From the NCBI GenBank assembly GCA_029948255.1, contig JALIZF010001546.1, forward strand, positions 237,501-301,500: 64,000 bases of DNA, written 5' to 3'. Each line of letters opens with the position of its first letter. Position 1 is the stretch's first letter. Positions 1-9,540 of this stretch are shown here, piece after piece. Below the pieces are notes generated by a model. That model saw nothing but the letters and a program-made list of their open reading frames with translations, made no database searches and was not told the origin of the DNA. This DNA is from Telmatactis stephensoni (taxonomy: Eukaryota; Cnidaria; Anthozoa; Actiniaria; Isophelliidae). Made by a program: the position numbers and the translations under genes.

Positions 1-171
1 TTCTTTTCTTTTCTCTTCTTGGGCTTCAACGTCGTCTTTGTTTGCATTATCCTCGCTTAACGCTATCTTCTTCAAATCGTTTGCTGTAAAATATAACTCC
101 AACCTCTCGATATACTGCTCGAAATCTTCAGGTAGACCTTTGAACTGTTCTATTTTGCCAAAAGTAGCCAT
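1..171 (-). CDS. Gag-like N-terminus of a Gypsy (Mag-type) LTR retrotransposon, partial
   Basis: An open frame of 57 codons begins at the ATG at 171-169 on the minus strand and runs off the left edge. It opens MATFGKIEQFKGLPEDFEQY and continues with IERLELYFTAND, the pattern that starts Gag in many invertebrate Gypsy elements. It would form the capsid-like particle. The bases just upstream (185-172 on the minus strand) read TTTGGCGACGAGGATA, the primer-binding/leader motif usual in this group, directly after a candidate short LTR. The rest of the element lies outside the window. Family assignment is by recognition, not a search. Confidence 0.7.
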   Translation of the reverse strand, partial: MATFGKIEQFKGLPEDFEQYIERLELYFTANDLKKIALSEDNANKDDVEAQEEKRKE

Positions 172-187
172 TATCCTCGTCGCCAAA

Positions 188-284
188 TGTTGTGTACTGG
201 CCGTTTATTTACGAACTAAACGTAACCAACGTAGAACCAACATGGCTCCCAACTGACTAGCTTCCACAGGAAGCCCAACTAACA
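188..284 (-). repeat. Candidate 97-bp LTR of the Gypsy element
   Basis: On the minus strand this stretch begins TGTTAGTTGG and ends ACACAACA, giving the TGTT...AACA inverted ends of an LTR. It holds an AATAAA and directly abuts the primer-binding-like TTTGGCGACG. LTRs under 100 bp are known in the Mag lineage. It interrupts the polymerase B frame, which ends just to the right of 284. The second LTR would be outside the window, so the boundary rests on one copy. Confidence 0.5.
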
Positions 285-3242
285 TATGACAGAGTAATTT
301 GAAAAATTCGGCTGGATCAGTCATGAACTTGGTGATCTGCTTCTTCACCTTCTTGCCCAGCTTGCCCCATAATGCATTCAGTTGAAGCTTCATAAAAGAC
401 CTCAAAGCATCATTCTTCTTAATCTTGTCATATTCTACCTGAATCCCCGTCTTTACAAAAATTCTGCGATATACTGTTGCTTTTGTTCTTCAGTCACAGC
501 ATAAGCAGGCCACCCAGAAGCTTCTTGTTTGGCCTTGAAATAGAGGTGGATTTACGATGAAAATAGCCCATCGCTGCTTTCAGAATAATGCCATGTCTCT
601 ACACCTTGATGACTTTGTACCCCTTTCGAGGGCCAGTTGCAGCTCGAGACTCGACTACTCGCCCAACATGTAATGCTCGGACTCGCTGTGGCTACACTGG
701 CGTTGATTGACAACCACGTAAGACACACAAAGAACAAAACAGAGTTTCCGTCGCACACAAACCGGCAAGATGGGAAAATGAAGATTTTGAGGGGGCAACA
801 CCAAACACTTTACAAAACCATATGTTGTACGTACCACTTGCTGTGGGTCTTGTCCATCAAAATTTGTGGTCACCTCGGGATGGCCGATAAAATAGTATGG
901 CAGTATGGTACAATGAAGAAAAATCCACATAGAATATCTTCTCTTGAGCTTCGACCTGAACAATCCCCCATCAAACAATTTCGTATGTCCATAGGCCTCT
1001 TGCTCTCCCAATCCCTGTCATTAAACTCCGTAGTTTCAATCTCATTGAATTTGTGTTAATAATAATAATAATAATATATTCTTATATAGCGCTTATACAG
1101 GTCTGTTCTAGGCGCTGTAAACAAAACAACAATAACAACAACAACAAAATACAATCATAAATCAAAAGCTAACTTAAATAAATGAGTTTTAAGTTCTTTC
1201 TTGAAAGACGAGAGACTGTCAATACCACGGATAGACGATGGAAGTGAGTTCCACAAAACAGGAGCAGAGACAGAGAAGCAGCGATAACCATAGGTTTTGA
1301 GATTGAACGGTGTATCCCAGCTCTCGCACATGGGCCAATTTGGCTTGTGTCTCGGCATACAGCTCTTCCATCGTCTCCTTTGAAACAGGATTCTTCGTGG
1401 GTGGATGAGGAAAACAGATTTCACATCCGTAAAAAAGAAAGCCCTCATACTCGTAGACAGTTCCTTGAACATACAAAAAAAAGAACATAAAAAAACAATA
1501 GTAATCTCACACGTCTTACTTACCAGTCACTTCATCATATCCATCGACATAAAAATGACCAATCTTTTTTTTTTTTGACTTAAGGGTGCAAGACACTTCG
1601 AAAGCTGCTTTCATCTTGAATGACATTCATTTCTTTCAGCACACAAAACCACTTAAGGCACTTGATGGAATTATTTTCTCAATGTCGATAGCCACCACGC
1701 GGTATGCACCCAATAATATCTTTCTTCATGTGATTTTGAAGGTAATTTTTCAGCGTAAAAGAGGCCAGGGTCATACACTGTTGCAAAGGATCAATATTTG
1801 TGTACTCAATGGACAATTGACGAAATTTGTGTAAAGCCTCTGTTAGAACAATAACATTTTTTCATAATAACAACTTTTGACCACTTCCAAGTGGAACTTG
1901 TCGTTCTGGTGTTCTTGGTACCAAGCTTCAAACTCCCTTCTGGCTTTGCTTTCCATGAATTCAGGTGAATAAAACTCAGCAGCGGGCATTAGTCCTATGT
2001 AACCCTTGTTTGCCTTGACATTAAATTTGTGAGGAAAGAAATCCTTACCATCGGGGAGCTGGAAAAGGGCTGGCAACTTAGATGAAGGCAAAGGAAGAGA
2101 ATTTAAAGAATCTTTAAGTGTTATACCCAGTTGGGGCAAAGTCAACAGCATCACCGATCATAATGGTTTGCTGAACAAAACCATTATTGACCAACCACTG
2201 ACAACAAAACTACCCGTCATTTCCCCTCAAATTGTGCACAACAGAGGTCGTATCGCAATTCGACGGACAAACCAACCATTTCATAAACTCATGCAAAGAA
2301 TAAAACGTCTGCATCCGTTTTTCTTCGTCAAAAAATTCACAAGGGGCATCCAATGGCAAACTCTGACAATTATAAGTGCTTTCACCAATTCCACTTCGTG
2401 AATGTTATCCTGCTCATAAGCTACAACTCAAAATCAAACACAATCCACTTCATCTTTTGCAAAACACTCTTCTTTTCCACTACCTTTTGAATATAGCACC
2501 AATGAGGATCTACGGCAAACGACTTGCAATTTCAACAAAACATCTCACCACATTGATGCATCGCCATTTGCCTCCAGAAGATCTTCTTCTGCTTCTTCAC
2601 TTTCAAATCGATTTCTTTGAAACATTTGACGCACCTTTGGTAGCGCTCGCACACGCTATACATCACACAGGGGCCTGTATTTTCAGTCAGTTCTTCTTCG
2701 ACTTCGTCTTTGTCACTTTCTCTTGGCTCCTGCTGATTGTCTTCAATCTCGTCTTCTTTGTCTTCTTCCTCTTCTTCTCCGACTGCCCCTTTAGGGGTCG
2801 TTTGCACTTTTGCTCTATACATCTTCTTGATTAATTTGTTTTTCTTTTTTAAATGATCGTCAAAGCATTCTTGACTTTGAAACTGACGATGACCAATGAC
2901 ACACACCAAAGAAGGGGAGAGAGCTTCGCCCTGGCACTGCAAAACAGATCATTTGCCTCCCATGCACAATTTTTTGCACACATGAGTTGACTTACACAAT
3001 GACATCTCACACAGCGGACAGTATTTGGGCTTTACAAAAACCCGCGAACATTCTTGATCATAATGATAATCATTAAAATGCAGATACAAATGAGTATGGA
3101 CTTGACTGATTTTGATGAGAAAGTCAATCCTATCCATGTTGAATTCTGATTCACAGGGGAGGTAGCGGTGGACCCGGTGTGGGTTGTGTTGTATGAGATG
3201 GAGGGCAGCCAAAATGGACACAGGAAACATTTCTGTATTCAA
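285..3242 (-). pseudogene. Protein-primed family B DNA polymerase (Polinton/Maverick type), broken
   Basis: Read right to left on the minus strand, the frames give a Cys/His-rich N-terminal region (3242-2532), an exonuclease-like WIVFDFE (about 2440), and DSLNSLPLPSSKLPALFQL followed by FFPHKFN (2110-2020). Next come a GGYR segment (about 1690), YEYEGFLFYGCEICFP with the PVSKETMEELY stretch (1460-1330), GHPEV (about 890) and KLQLNALWGKL...DPAEFF (385-300). This order matches protein-primed DNA polymerase B2, which replicates Polintons. A GT-AG intron of about 60 bp seems to lie at 1465-1528, so the gene was spliced. Several frameshifts, a LINE tail at 1058-1308 and the LTR element at the left break it. 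No integrase or capsid gene is visible, so it may be an isolated polymerase relic. Confidence 0.75.
1058..1308 (-). mobile_element. LINE (L2/CR1-like) 3' end inserted in the polymerase gene
   Basis: The minus-strand frame ends with RCFSVSAPVLWNSLPSSI and then SFKKELKTHLFKLAF, the usual C-terminal tail of L2/CR1-type reverse transcriptases. A short 3' UTR follows (GCGCTATATAAGAATATATT) and ends in an ATT-repeat tail at 1058-1075. Polymerase B coding resumes on both sides, so this is a 5'-truncated insertion. The right boundary is accurate to a few bases. Confidence 0.75.
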
Positions 3243-3299
3243 GCTTTCTTATATTTGATTCTTTTAGGGAGGGGCATGTACATTGCGCCTTTCAAGGGT

Positions 3300-3900
3300 G
3301 TGTAGGTGAAAAAAGATATGAGACATTTGCCTTAACGAACTGAAACGAAACTGACAGCAAAGTTCAACACATTCGCTTAACGTTTAATAATGAAGCAAAG
3401 CTCAACACATTTGCTTGAGGAACTGAAATGTAAAGAAGCGAAGTTCAACACATTCGCTGCTTAATGAACTAATAGCAAAGCAAAGTTCAACACAATTGCT
3501 TAACGAACTGAAACGGAACTGACAGCGAAGTTCACACATTCGCTTCTTAAAGTTTAATAACAAAGCAAATTTCAATACATTTGCTTAACGAACTAAAACT
3601 GACAGCAAAGTCCAACACATTCGCTGCGGCCTTAACAAACTTAGAACAAGGCAAAGTTCAACACGTTCATTTAACGAACTAGTAAAACTGAGACTGAAAC
3701 ATAGCAAAGTTCAACACATTCACTGCTTGACAAACTGAAAAGAAAGCAGCGAATTAAGTTCAACACATTCGCCGCAGCAAAATTCAACTTACATTGGCTT
3801 AACTAACTAAAACATAGCAAAGTTCTACACATGTGCCTAACGAACTGAAAATTGGTGGAATTAACTTAACACTGACTTACACATTCGCTTAACGAAGACC
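3300..3900. repeat. Degenerate AAGTTCAACACATTCGCTTAACGAACTGAAA minisatellite
   Basis: About ten imperfect copies of a unit built from AAGTTCAACACATTCGCTT and AACGAACTGAAACTGACAGC follow one another, with unit lengths of roughly 40-65 bp. No protein frame is maintained. It fills the gap between the polymerase relic and the next frame. Confidence 0.8.
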
Positions 3901-3910
3901 AATAGAAATA

Positions 3911-3938
3911 TACACACACACACACACACACACACAAA
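3911..3938. repeat. (CA)n microsatellite
   Basis: About 14 CA dinucleotides in a row at the end of the minisatellite. Confidence 0.95.
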
Positions 3939-3948
3939 GGGCACAACT

Positions 3949-4290
3949 CTAGTAAAGTTTGAAAACAAATAAACAAGAAACAAAGCCTACCCTGGGACCT
4001 TTAACATTCGGTTGAGGAGCTGGTGCCGGAAGTGAGTCAGCTTGTGCTGGTGGGGCATCGGCCACAGGATTTGCTTGCGACACAGCGACGGGTTGGGCAG
4101 CATTGGCTGCTTGTTGCCATAAGGCTACATTAACATCGTTTGCTTGAGGTTGAGCGTGAACTTGTGCCATATCGAAGAATTGAAGATGCAGGTCAATTAC
4201 AACGGTACCACTACAACAGTGTCTGCCAAAAGGGCGCAGCGATGAACTGTACTCAAAAACAAAGTGCCCGTCTTTCACGCGTTCTTTCAC
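3949..4290 (-). CDS. Unassigned Ala/Gln/Pro-rich exon
   Basis: The minus-strand frame holds an ATG at about 4170 starting MAQVHAQPQANDVNVALW, then an Ala-Gln-Pro-Val-rich stretch to QPNVKGPR. A possible splice donor (GTAGGC) follows near 3988. It could be the N-terminal exon of the polymerase gene downstream or a separate repeat gene. No conserved domain is recognised. Confidence 0.3.
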   Translation of the reverse strand: MKERVKDGHFVFEYSSSLRPFGRHCCSGTVVIDLHLQFFDMAQVHAQPQANDVNVALWQQAANAAQPVAVSQANPVADAPPAQADSLPAPAPQPNVKGPRVGFVSCLFVFKLY

Positions 4291-4398
4291 AGGTCTAACG
4301 AATGAGGGGGAAACAAGGATTTCAGATCTTATATAGGCCCAGATTAACGAGGGTTATGTAACGCAAGTGCTGGAATGCAACATTATCTCAAGCGGGAG

Positions 4399-5165
4399 TT
4401 AAATTCGGCAATTGTGGTGAAATCCCCAGTGAGAATAGGCAAAGATAATAACAGCACCTTTGGGTGTGTCAATTGAAAGTTGGGTGCCAGGGTGAGAAAA
4501 AAAGTATTCTAAATAAAGTTTGGGATCTACATATCCAACAACCAAGTCACCATGATGCTCAAATGTTAATCCGACTTTCTCTGCAAGTTTCATTTTTTTG
4601 CATTCATACTCGAGACAAATTCATCTTTTTGGGGAATAATGTTAATTCCAAACACTTGAGCCAAATGTTTACCCCATGTATTTCTAAGGATGTCTTGCAA
4701 TCCTTTTTGGCTCACACCAAAAGAACTTACAAGGCCACCAGCAAATTCTTTAAACAGTTCCTTATTGGTCTCATATACCATTGGCATTTCAAGACCAGAG
4801 AACTCAGATGACAATAACTCATTTCTATGTTGCTCAAGTTGCTGTAAAATGTCGACAGTATTTACAGACTGCTTTTGACGAGTTTCACATTTTTTTGTCA
4901 ACAATTCCCAAACAAGAACCTTTAGTTCGTTGTCAGAAAGTTGCTCTACAACCTCTTTTACTCATGCAACTCAGGTTCTGTCCGATAAATCACTTGGCAA
5001 AAGCTTAATTTTTTTTTGCCGTTTCTGGCTTTTTTCGCTCCAAATTTGCAGGTTTATATGTAACATTTTCATGATAATGTTGCAGTAGGTTGTTGTAAGA
5101 ACGGTACGAACAGCCACAACCATCGAAATGACACGTACAATCATGTTGACTCAATAAATCATTAA
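4399..5165 (-). pseudogene. Zinc-finger-like repeat gene fragment, unassigned
   Basis: From about 5160 leftward on the minus strand a Cys/His motif reads CTCHFDGCGCSYRSYNNLLQ followed by HYHE. After a break come frames at 4904-4590 (ILQQLEQHRNELLSSEF, GVSQKGLQDILRNTWG) and 4593-4399 (LAEKVGLTFEHHGDLVVGY). The frames are linked by shifts. The mix of a zinc-finger-like head and an unknown globular part suggests a transposon-associated gene. I cannot name the family. Confidence 0.35.
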
Positions 5166-5169
5166 ATAA

Positions 5170-5890
5170 ATACTTTAAACGGGTTTTAAACTACATTTTA
5201 AGAAAGAAATCACGTCAATAAAATCCTCCACAGCTAACATACATCTTCAGGAGAACTTCAAAATTACCATACGCAAATCACATTTTCAAAGTCATTCCAA
5301 TTAATCAAGAAAAAAATTCAAATCACACAGCTTTAGTGTCCAAAAACAGTTTATTAAAGAAGTATGATCATTTGCAGAACCAAGAAGTGGTTTTACATAG
5401 TCAAAATTAACAGCTTAACTTAACAATCTTGAAAGTGATAGCAACAGTCTACATGTCCTGTCAAATACTTTCACAACAATAGACTTCCTCTGCAGCAAAA
5501 CAAATACAAAAGGGTAATCTTTGGTTTTCCAAGCTTCTGTGCTGGTAAAAATTTTCAAAACAGAGATCGATTCCTTGCAAAAACAAGAAATTCTTCTTTA
5601 CAGACATCTAGCTATCAATATGGTGGACTTCGAATCGAACAATCAAGCCCTGTAGGATCACAGGACACTAGTACTTTGTGCGCGCAAATCTCTTTGGGAT
5701 GTTTTTTTTTTTTTTTTTTCGAAAACCGCGAGCAACGACTGGCATATTAATTGAGATCACTTGGTTGTATTCCTTCATTCCCGTAATCACAGTTCCTTTT
5801 GTTCCTTTTGTCTTTAATGAGATCTCAAGTGCCACTACCTGCTTTAAAGTTTCAAAATGTCAGCCGTAGCATCAAACTTATTGGGCTTGG
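5170..5890. other. No gene seen
   Basis: AT-rich sequence with a T20 run near 5701-5720. There is no credible coding frame or inverted repeat. Confidence 0.5.
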
Positions 5891-6690
5891 AAATAGTTCA
5901 AGTACCCCTTCTTTTTTTAGTTAGGCCATACAACAGTTTCTTTTTGTCATCACCAGTCAGACTAGTCCAGTCGTATCTCCCACTTGACCTTGACCCATCA
6001 GCGTTCTTCACCTCCCAAACCTCAAACAAACTCCCCAGTGATTTAATAAGTTCTACAGTTTTTCTCAAGTGTACTCCTCTCTCCTCTCCTCTGACCCTGT
6101 CGAGTTCCTTAGTTGTATCCCAGTCGAGAGAATTATTTATTAAATTTCTAAGCAGCCTATCAGTTATTCTAAGCATCAAATGGAACTCATCAATTGTAAT
6201 GTGGTCTAGTTCAATGTTAAGCAATGGCTCATTTTCACAACTATAATTGTAGTGGTTTTCCGTATTTGGTCTACTTTTGCACGTTTTTATTATTTCTTTT
6301 AATGTTCTTTTTAGAAGAGACTTTTTGAACGACTATTATAACTTTTGTCAACTTCCCAGTGGTCATCTTTGTAGGTCTTACACCATGCACATGCATAGTT
6401 TGTTGTAGCACCCTTAAGACCAAGCATCAACAAAATAAGTTTATAATCCCCTCCTCCCAAAAAAATCAGTGTTTACGTTTTCCCCATCAACCTCAATGAA
6501 GCCACTTTTGATAAGCATATTAATTTCTTCAAAAATAGAACCAAAGGCAACTTTTATGGTTGTGTGGTCTTCATCAGCATCAACAATAGCAATTGTTCTA
6601 TTACCTTTAGTTGGCATAACATCTTGGCCAGATTGTAGCAGTGAAAATGAAAGGATATAATTACTGTTTCTAGTCATACAAGCACCATCA
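5891..6690 (-). pseudogene. Repeat-family protein of unknown function (ACAWCKTYKDDHW type), broken
   Basis: Frames on the minus strand read, in order: TIAIVDADEDHTTIKVAFG (about 6590), NYACAWCKTYKDDHWEVDKS (about 6390), NYSCENEPLLNIELDHITID with EFHLMLRITDRLLRNLI (6250-6140), then VHLRKTVELIKSLGSLFEVW (about 6060) and the GSRSSGRYDWTSLTGDDKKK region (about 5980). I recall similar proteins being repeated across cnidarian genomes without an assigned function. The CxWC pair may bind metal. Frame breaks at about 6300 and 6430 make this copy inactive. The family recall is from memory and unverified. Confidence 0.5.
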
Positions 6691-6699
6691 CCATTTATT

Positions 6700-8144
6700 C
6701 TAGTCTTTATTTTATCTTAACGCGAGGAAAGTCTTAATTTCTTTAAGCATTCAGCTATGTGGACTTTAAGAAGATCAGTTAGGAAGCTAACTTGAGACCC
6801 AATATGAGAGCCAGGGAGTGAGGTGATGTGACACATCATTATAATTAGCCCTGCATTGTTTCATTAGGTATGACTTTGGAAGGCTATCACAGACAAAAGA
6901 AAACTCATGGTAAAACATATGTCCCACACAAAATTTATCCAACAGAGCAACACTTTCTCCACTTTCTCCTTCTCTTCTTTAGACAAACTGTCAAAACCAC
7001 TCGCCTGACTGTCTGTTTACAAGTATAAACTCTATGTAAAATTACTTCACATTCGAGGTTACGATTCAAGCGTTTCCTTATCAGAAAATTGCCCTGGCAT
7101 GGGCTCCGAGTCTTCACAATTTAGTCAGATACCTTGAAATAAAATTCTGTTTCGTTTGGAACATGATTTGATCAAACAATGCATGCAAATAACATGCATG
7201 ACCAACAAAATGCATGCAAAATTAATGCATTGCAATTTAATTGGTGCAATTTGCAGGCATTAATTGCATGAATATTAATATTCATGAATTTCTATGAAGT
7301 AGTTGGTCAATGAACGAAAGAGTGCAAGACTTCACAGGCAATGATGCTGACAATTGTTCAATTGTGTGTACTCATTCTGTTCCCTGTTTAATGAAGATAA
7401 TTTTCACCATTTATCAAAAATAATTACGCTTGTGGTTCTACTTGAGTTTTGAACATTGTCAAATCCATTGTCAAACTAAAAACCGCTTTCAATTTAATAT
7501 TTTGAAGTTTCCATCTCAATTTACTATTTAAACAACTTGGGTTAAAATAACTTCAACAACTCATATTTCTTAATTTATAAAAATTTATTGCTGTTATTTG
7601 CACTGGCAATGTCCCTTGCAAGTTTCAGCATTCAACATGAATCGTGTAGGAAGCAAATGTAAATTCTGTGCTCATTGTTGGGTGCTATTATAAACTTTTA
7701 TTGAAATAATACAGTATTTTACTTACTTTTTTTAAGTAGTTTTATTTCTTGTTGATTTCTTTAACATCTTTGTAATTTTGGATTTCTGAAAATTATACAA
7801 AGTATTAAAACTTGTTACATGCATATTAACTCTAATAAATACATTATTATAAATTAAGTAGAGTTTTGAATTGAAATTAAAGTAATTCCGAGAAACAAAC
7901 CCAAACTGAGTTACTTAAACTAAGCAGTTGCAGCTGATCAAAAAAATAAAAAAGGGGGCTCACCATGTTCATTTTTGTGCTACAAGCCACCTTTAAATGT
8001 CACTGAAAGTTATTGCCAGTGTAATTGGAGCTACATTTACCCTCAAAATCATTGATCATTGACTTTGTCTTTTCATATTTAAATTTTTATGATAATTTAA
8101 TTAATTGGAACACTTTATTATTGAGAGTCTCTTATAATGTCAGT
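6700..8144. other. AT-rich stretch, no gene seen
   Basis: It has no coding signal. At 7170-7300 there is a cluster of ATGCAT-type palindromes (AATGCATGCAAAATTAATGC, GAATATTAATATTC), probably simple AT-rich drift. Confidence 0.5.
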
Positions 8145-9540
8145 ATTTTAGTCTTCTTTTGCATTTAATTTCTTAACTTTTGGTGTTTTGACTTTTTTGG
8201 TTTGAAGCTTTTTTCGACTTCCAGGCTTTGACAAGGCCACTTTGTCTTCCTCTGGCTTATGCTTTTCCTTTTCCTTAATCGGATCTGCATTTAATTTCTT
8301 TGATTTTTTTACTTGTTTAGTTTCAGGCTAGTTTTTAGGACTTCCAGCTTGCTTTGACAAGGTCTCTAGCTCATGCTTTTGTTATACAGAGAAAAATATA
8401 ACATATATGTATACAGAACTAACCAATCAAGCCATCGATTGGTGGCTTCCAGCTCTTCCTTAGATGATGGTCTCTTACTGTTAGCTTTTCTCTGGAAGAA
8501 AGCCACCTGAAATATGAAAAGCAAGTGAGTAATGAAGTTTGTTGTTGAAGACGCATGGCAGATAGCTTCTTTGATTAATGGTTGGAGGGACAAGAAACAA
8601 GACTGCATTGGTTGTAATTTATAGTGGATTAATTGTACAAACCTGAGATCTTAATTGTCTGATGACTTTCATGCCAGAATAGTGTGACGAGAAATCACCA
8701 TGGAGAAATTTAGCAGAGTAGATCAAGGATGCCATGTGGTTACTCACAGTTGCAGCAGTAAGATGCTGTTCCTCCTGACAATGTAAAGAAATGTTCATTT
8801 TAAGAACATGTACAGACCCGTCAGTCCACTTTAAGCCAGGTTTTCACTAGCGACGCAAGCACAAGCGCAAGCATAAGATTGTCTGTTTTCACTAGTAAAA
8901 CACGAACGCAAGCACAAGTGCTTGCGTCATAGTGAAAACCAGGCTTTAAGCATAGCATAGGATTCTGTTAATATCAATGTAATGATAAAAGTATTACCTG
9001 AAGATATGCAATGTATTTTTCAGTCACAGTTTGGCGAAGAAAGAGTTTGGGCATTGCCTGCAAGTCGAGCTGGTTTTTGGCAAACCCCAGGAAGCCTAAA
9101 GGTATTCAGAATGATGGAGAATCTTTATTGACTGTACTTGCTATTATTAAAGAGTGGAATAAATTAGGTCCCTTACAGAGAATTCTCTCCTGTGCCTTTT
9201 TAAACGTGGAGTAGGAAATGGGGGCTTTTTGTCATTCCAAGTTGACTGGCTTAGTGAAGTATTTTCTTAGTTCCTTCATGAATCTGAGCATCTCTGATGG
9301 GAGCAGGGATATCTCGAGTGCATACTTTTTACTTTTGGGGGGTGTGGCTCTAGAGCTAAAGGCGGAGGTTCATTCATCTTGTTCTGGTCATTCATTGCTA
9401 AGTTGCACACATCTATCTTCGCAATTAGCTATGGTTTGCGGTCGAGAACAGCTGCTTTGGTTGCAAGCTTCGTCAGTCTGCTCACATAGCAAGGCCTCTT
9501 GTGATTCCATGGAATCAGAGGCAGGGACCGCCAGGCACAT
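8145..9540 (-). pseudogene. Intron-containing gene remnant, tyrosine-recombinase core-binding-like
   Basis: Minus-strand pieces joined by plausible GT-AG sites are as follows. Around 9320-9230: SEMLRFMKELRKYFTKPVNL. 9100-9005: FLGFAKNQLDLQAMPKLFL ending YIAYLQ at a GTAATA donor. 8775-8642: EEEQHLTAATVSNHMASLIY ... VIRQLRSQ at a GTTTGT donor. 8507-8430: VAFFQRKANSKRPSSKEELE then ATNRWLDWL. 8360-8148: a Lys-rich tail ending KKLNAKED and a stop. The helical middle resembles the SAM-like core-binding half of Crypton-type tyrosine recombinases. No catalytic domain is present between the last exon and the tail, and stops break the first piece, so it is a remnant. Confidence 0.45.
8835..8945. mobile_element. 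TTAA-flanked MITE hairpin
   Basis: TTAA at 8831-8834 and at 8946-8949 flank inverted ends: left GCCAGGTTTTCACTA, right TAGTGAAAACCAGGC. The interior is also palindromic (GACGCAAGCAC / GTGCTTGCGTC). TTAA duplication is typical of piggyBac-type elements. It sits in an intron of the remnant gene. Confidence 0.7.

Noticed and set aside
2376..2834. 152-codon plus frame with hydrophobic FFFDFVFVTFSW run
   Set aside because: It is the antisense of the acidic Glu/Asp stretch in the polymerase N-terminal region.
7170..7330. ATGCAT-rich patch as a possible regulatory palindrome cluster
   Set aside because: AT-rich background makes such palindromes likely by chance, and there is no fixed spacing or nearby promoter.
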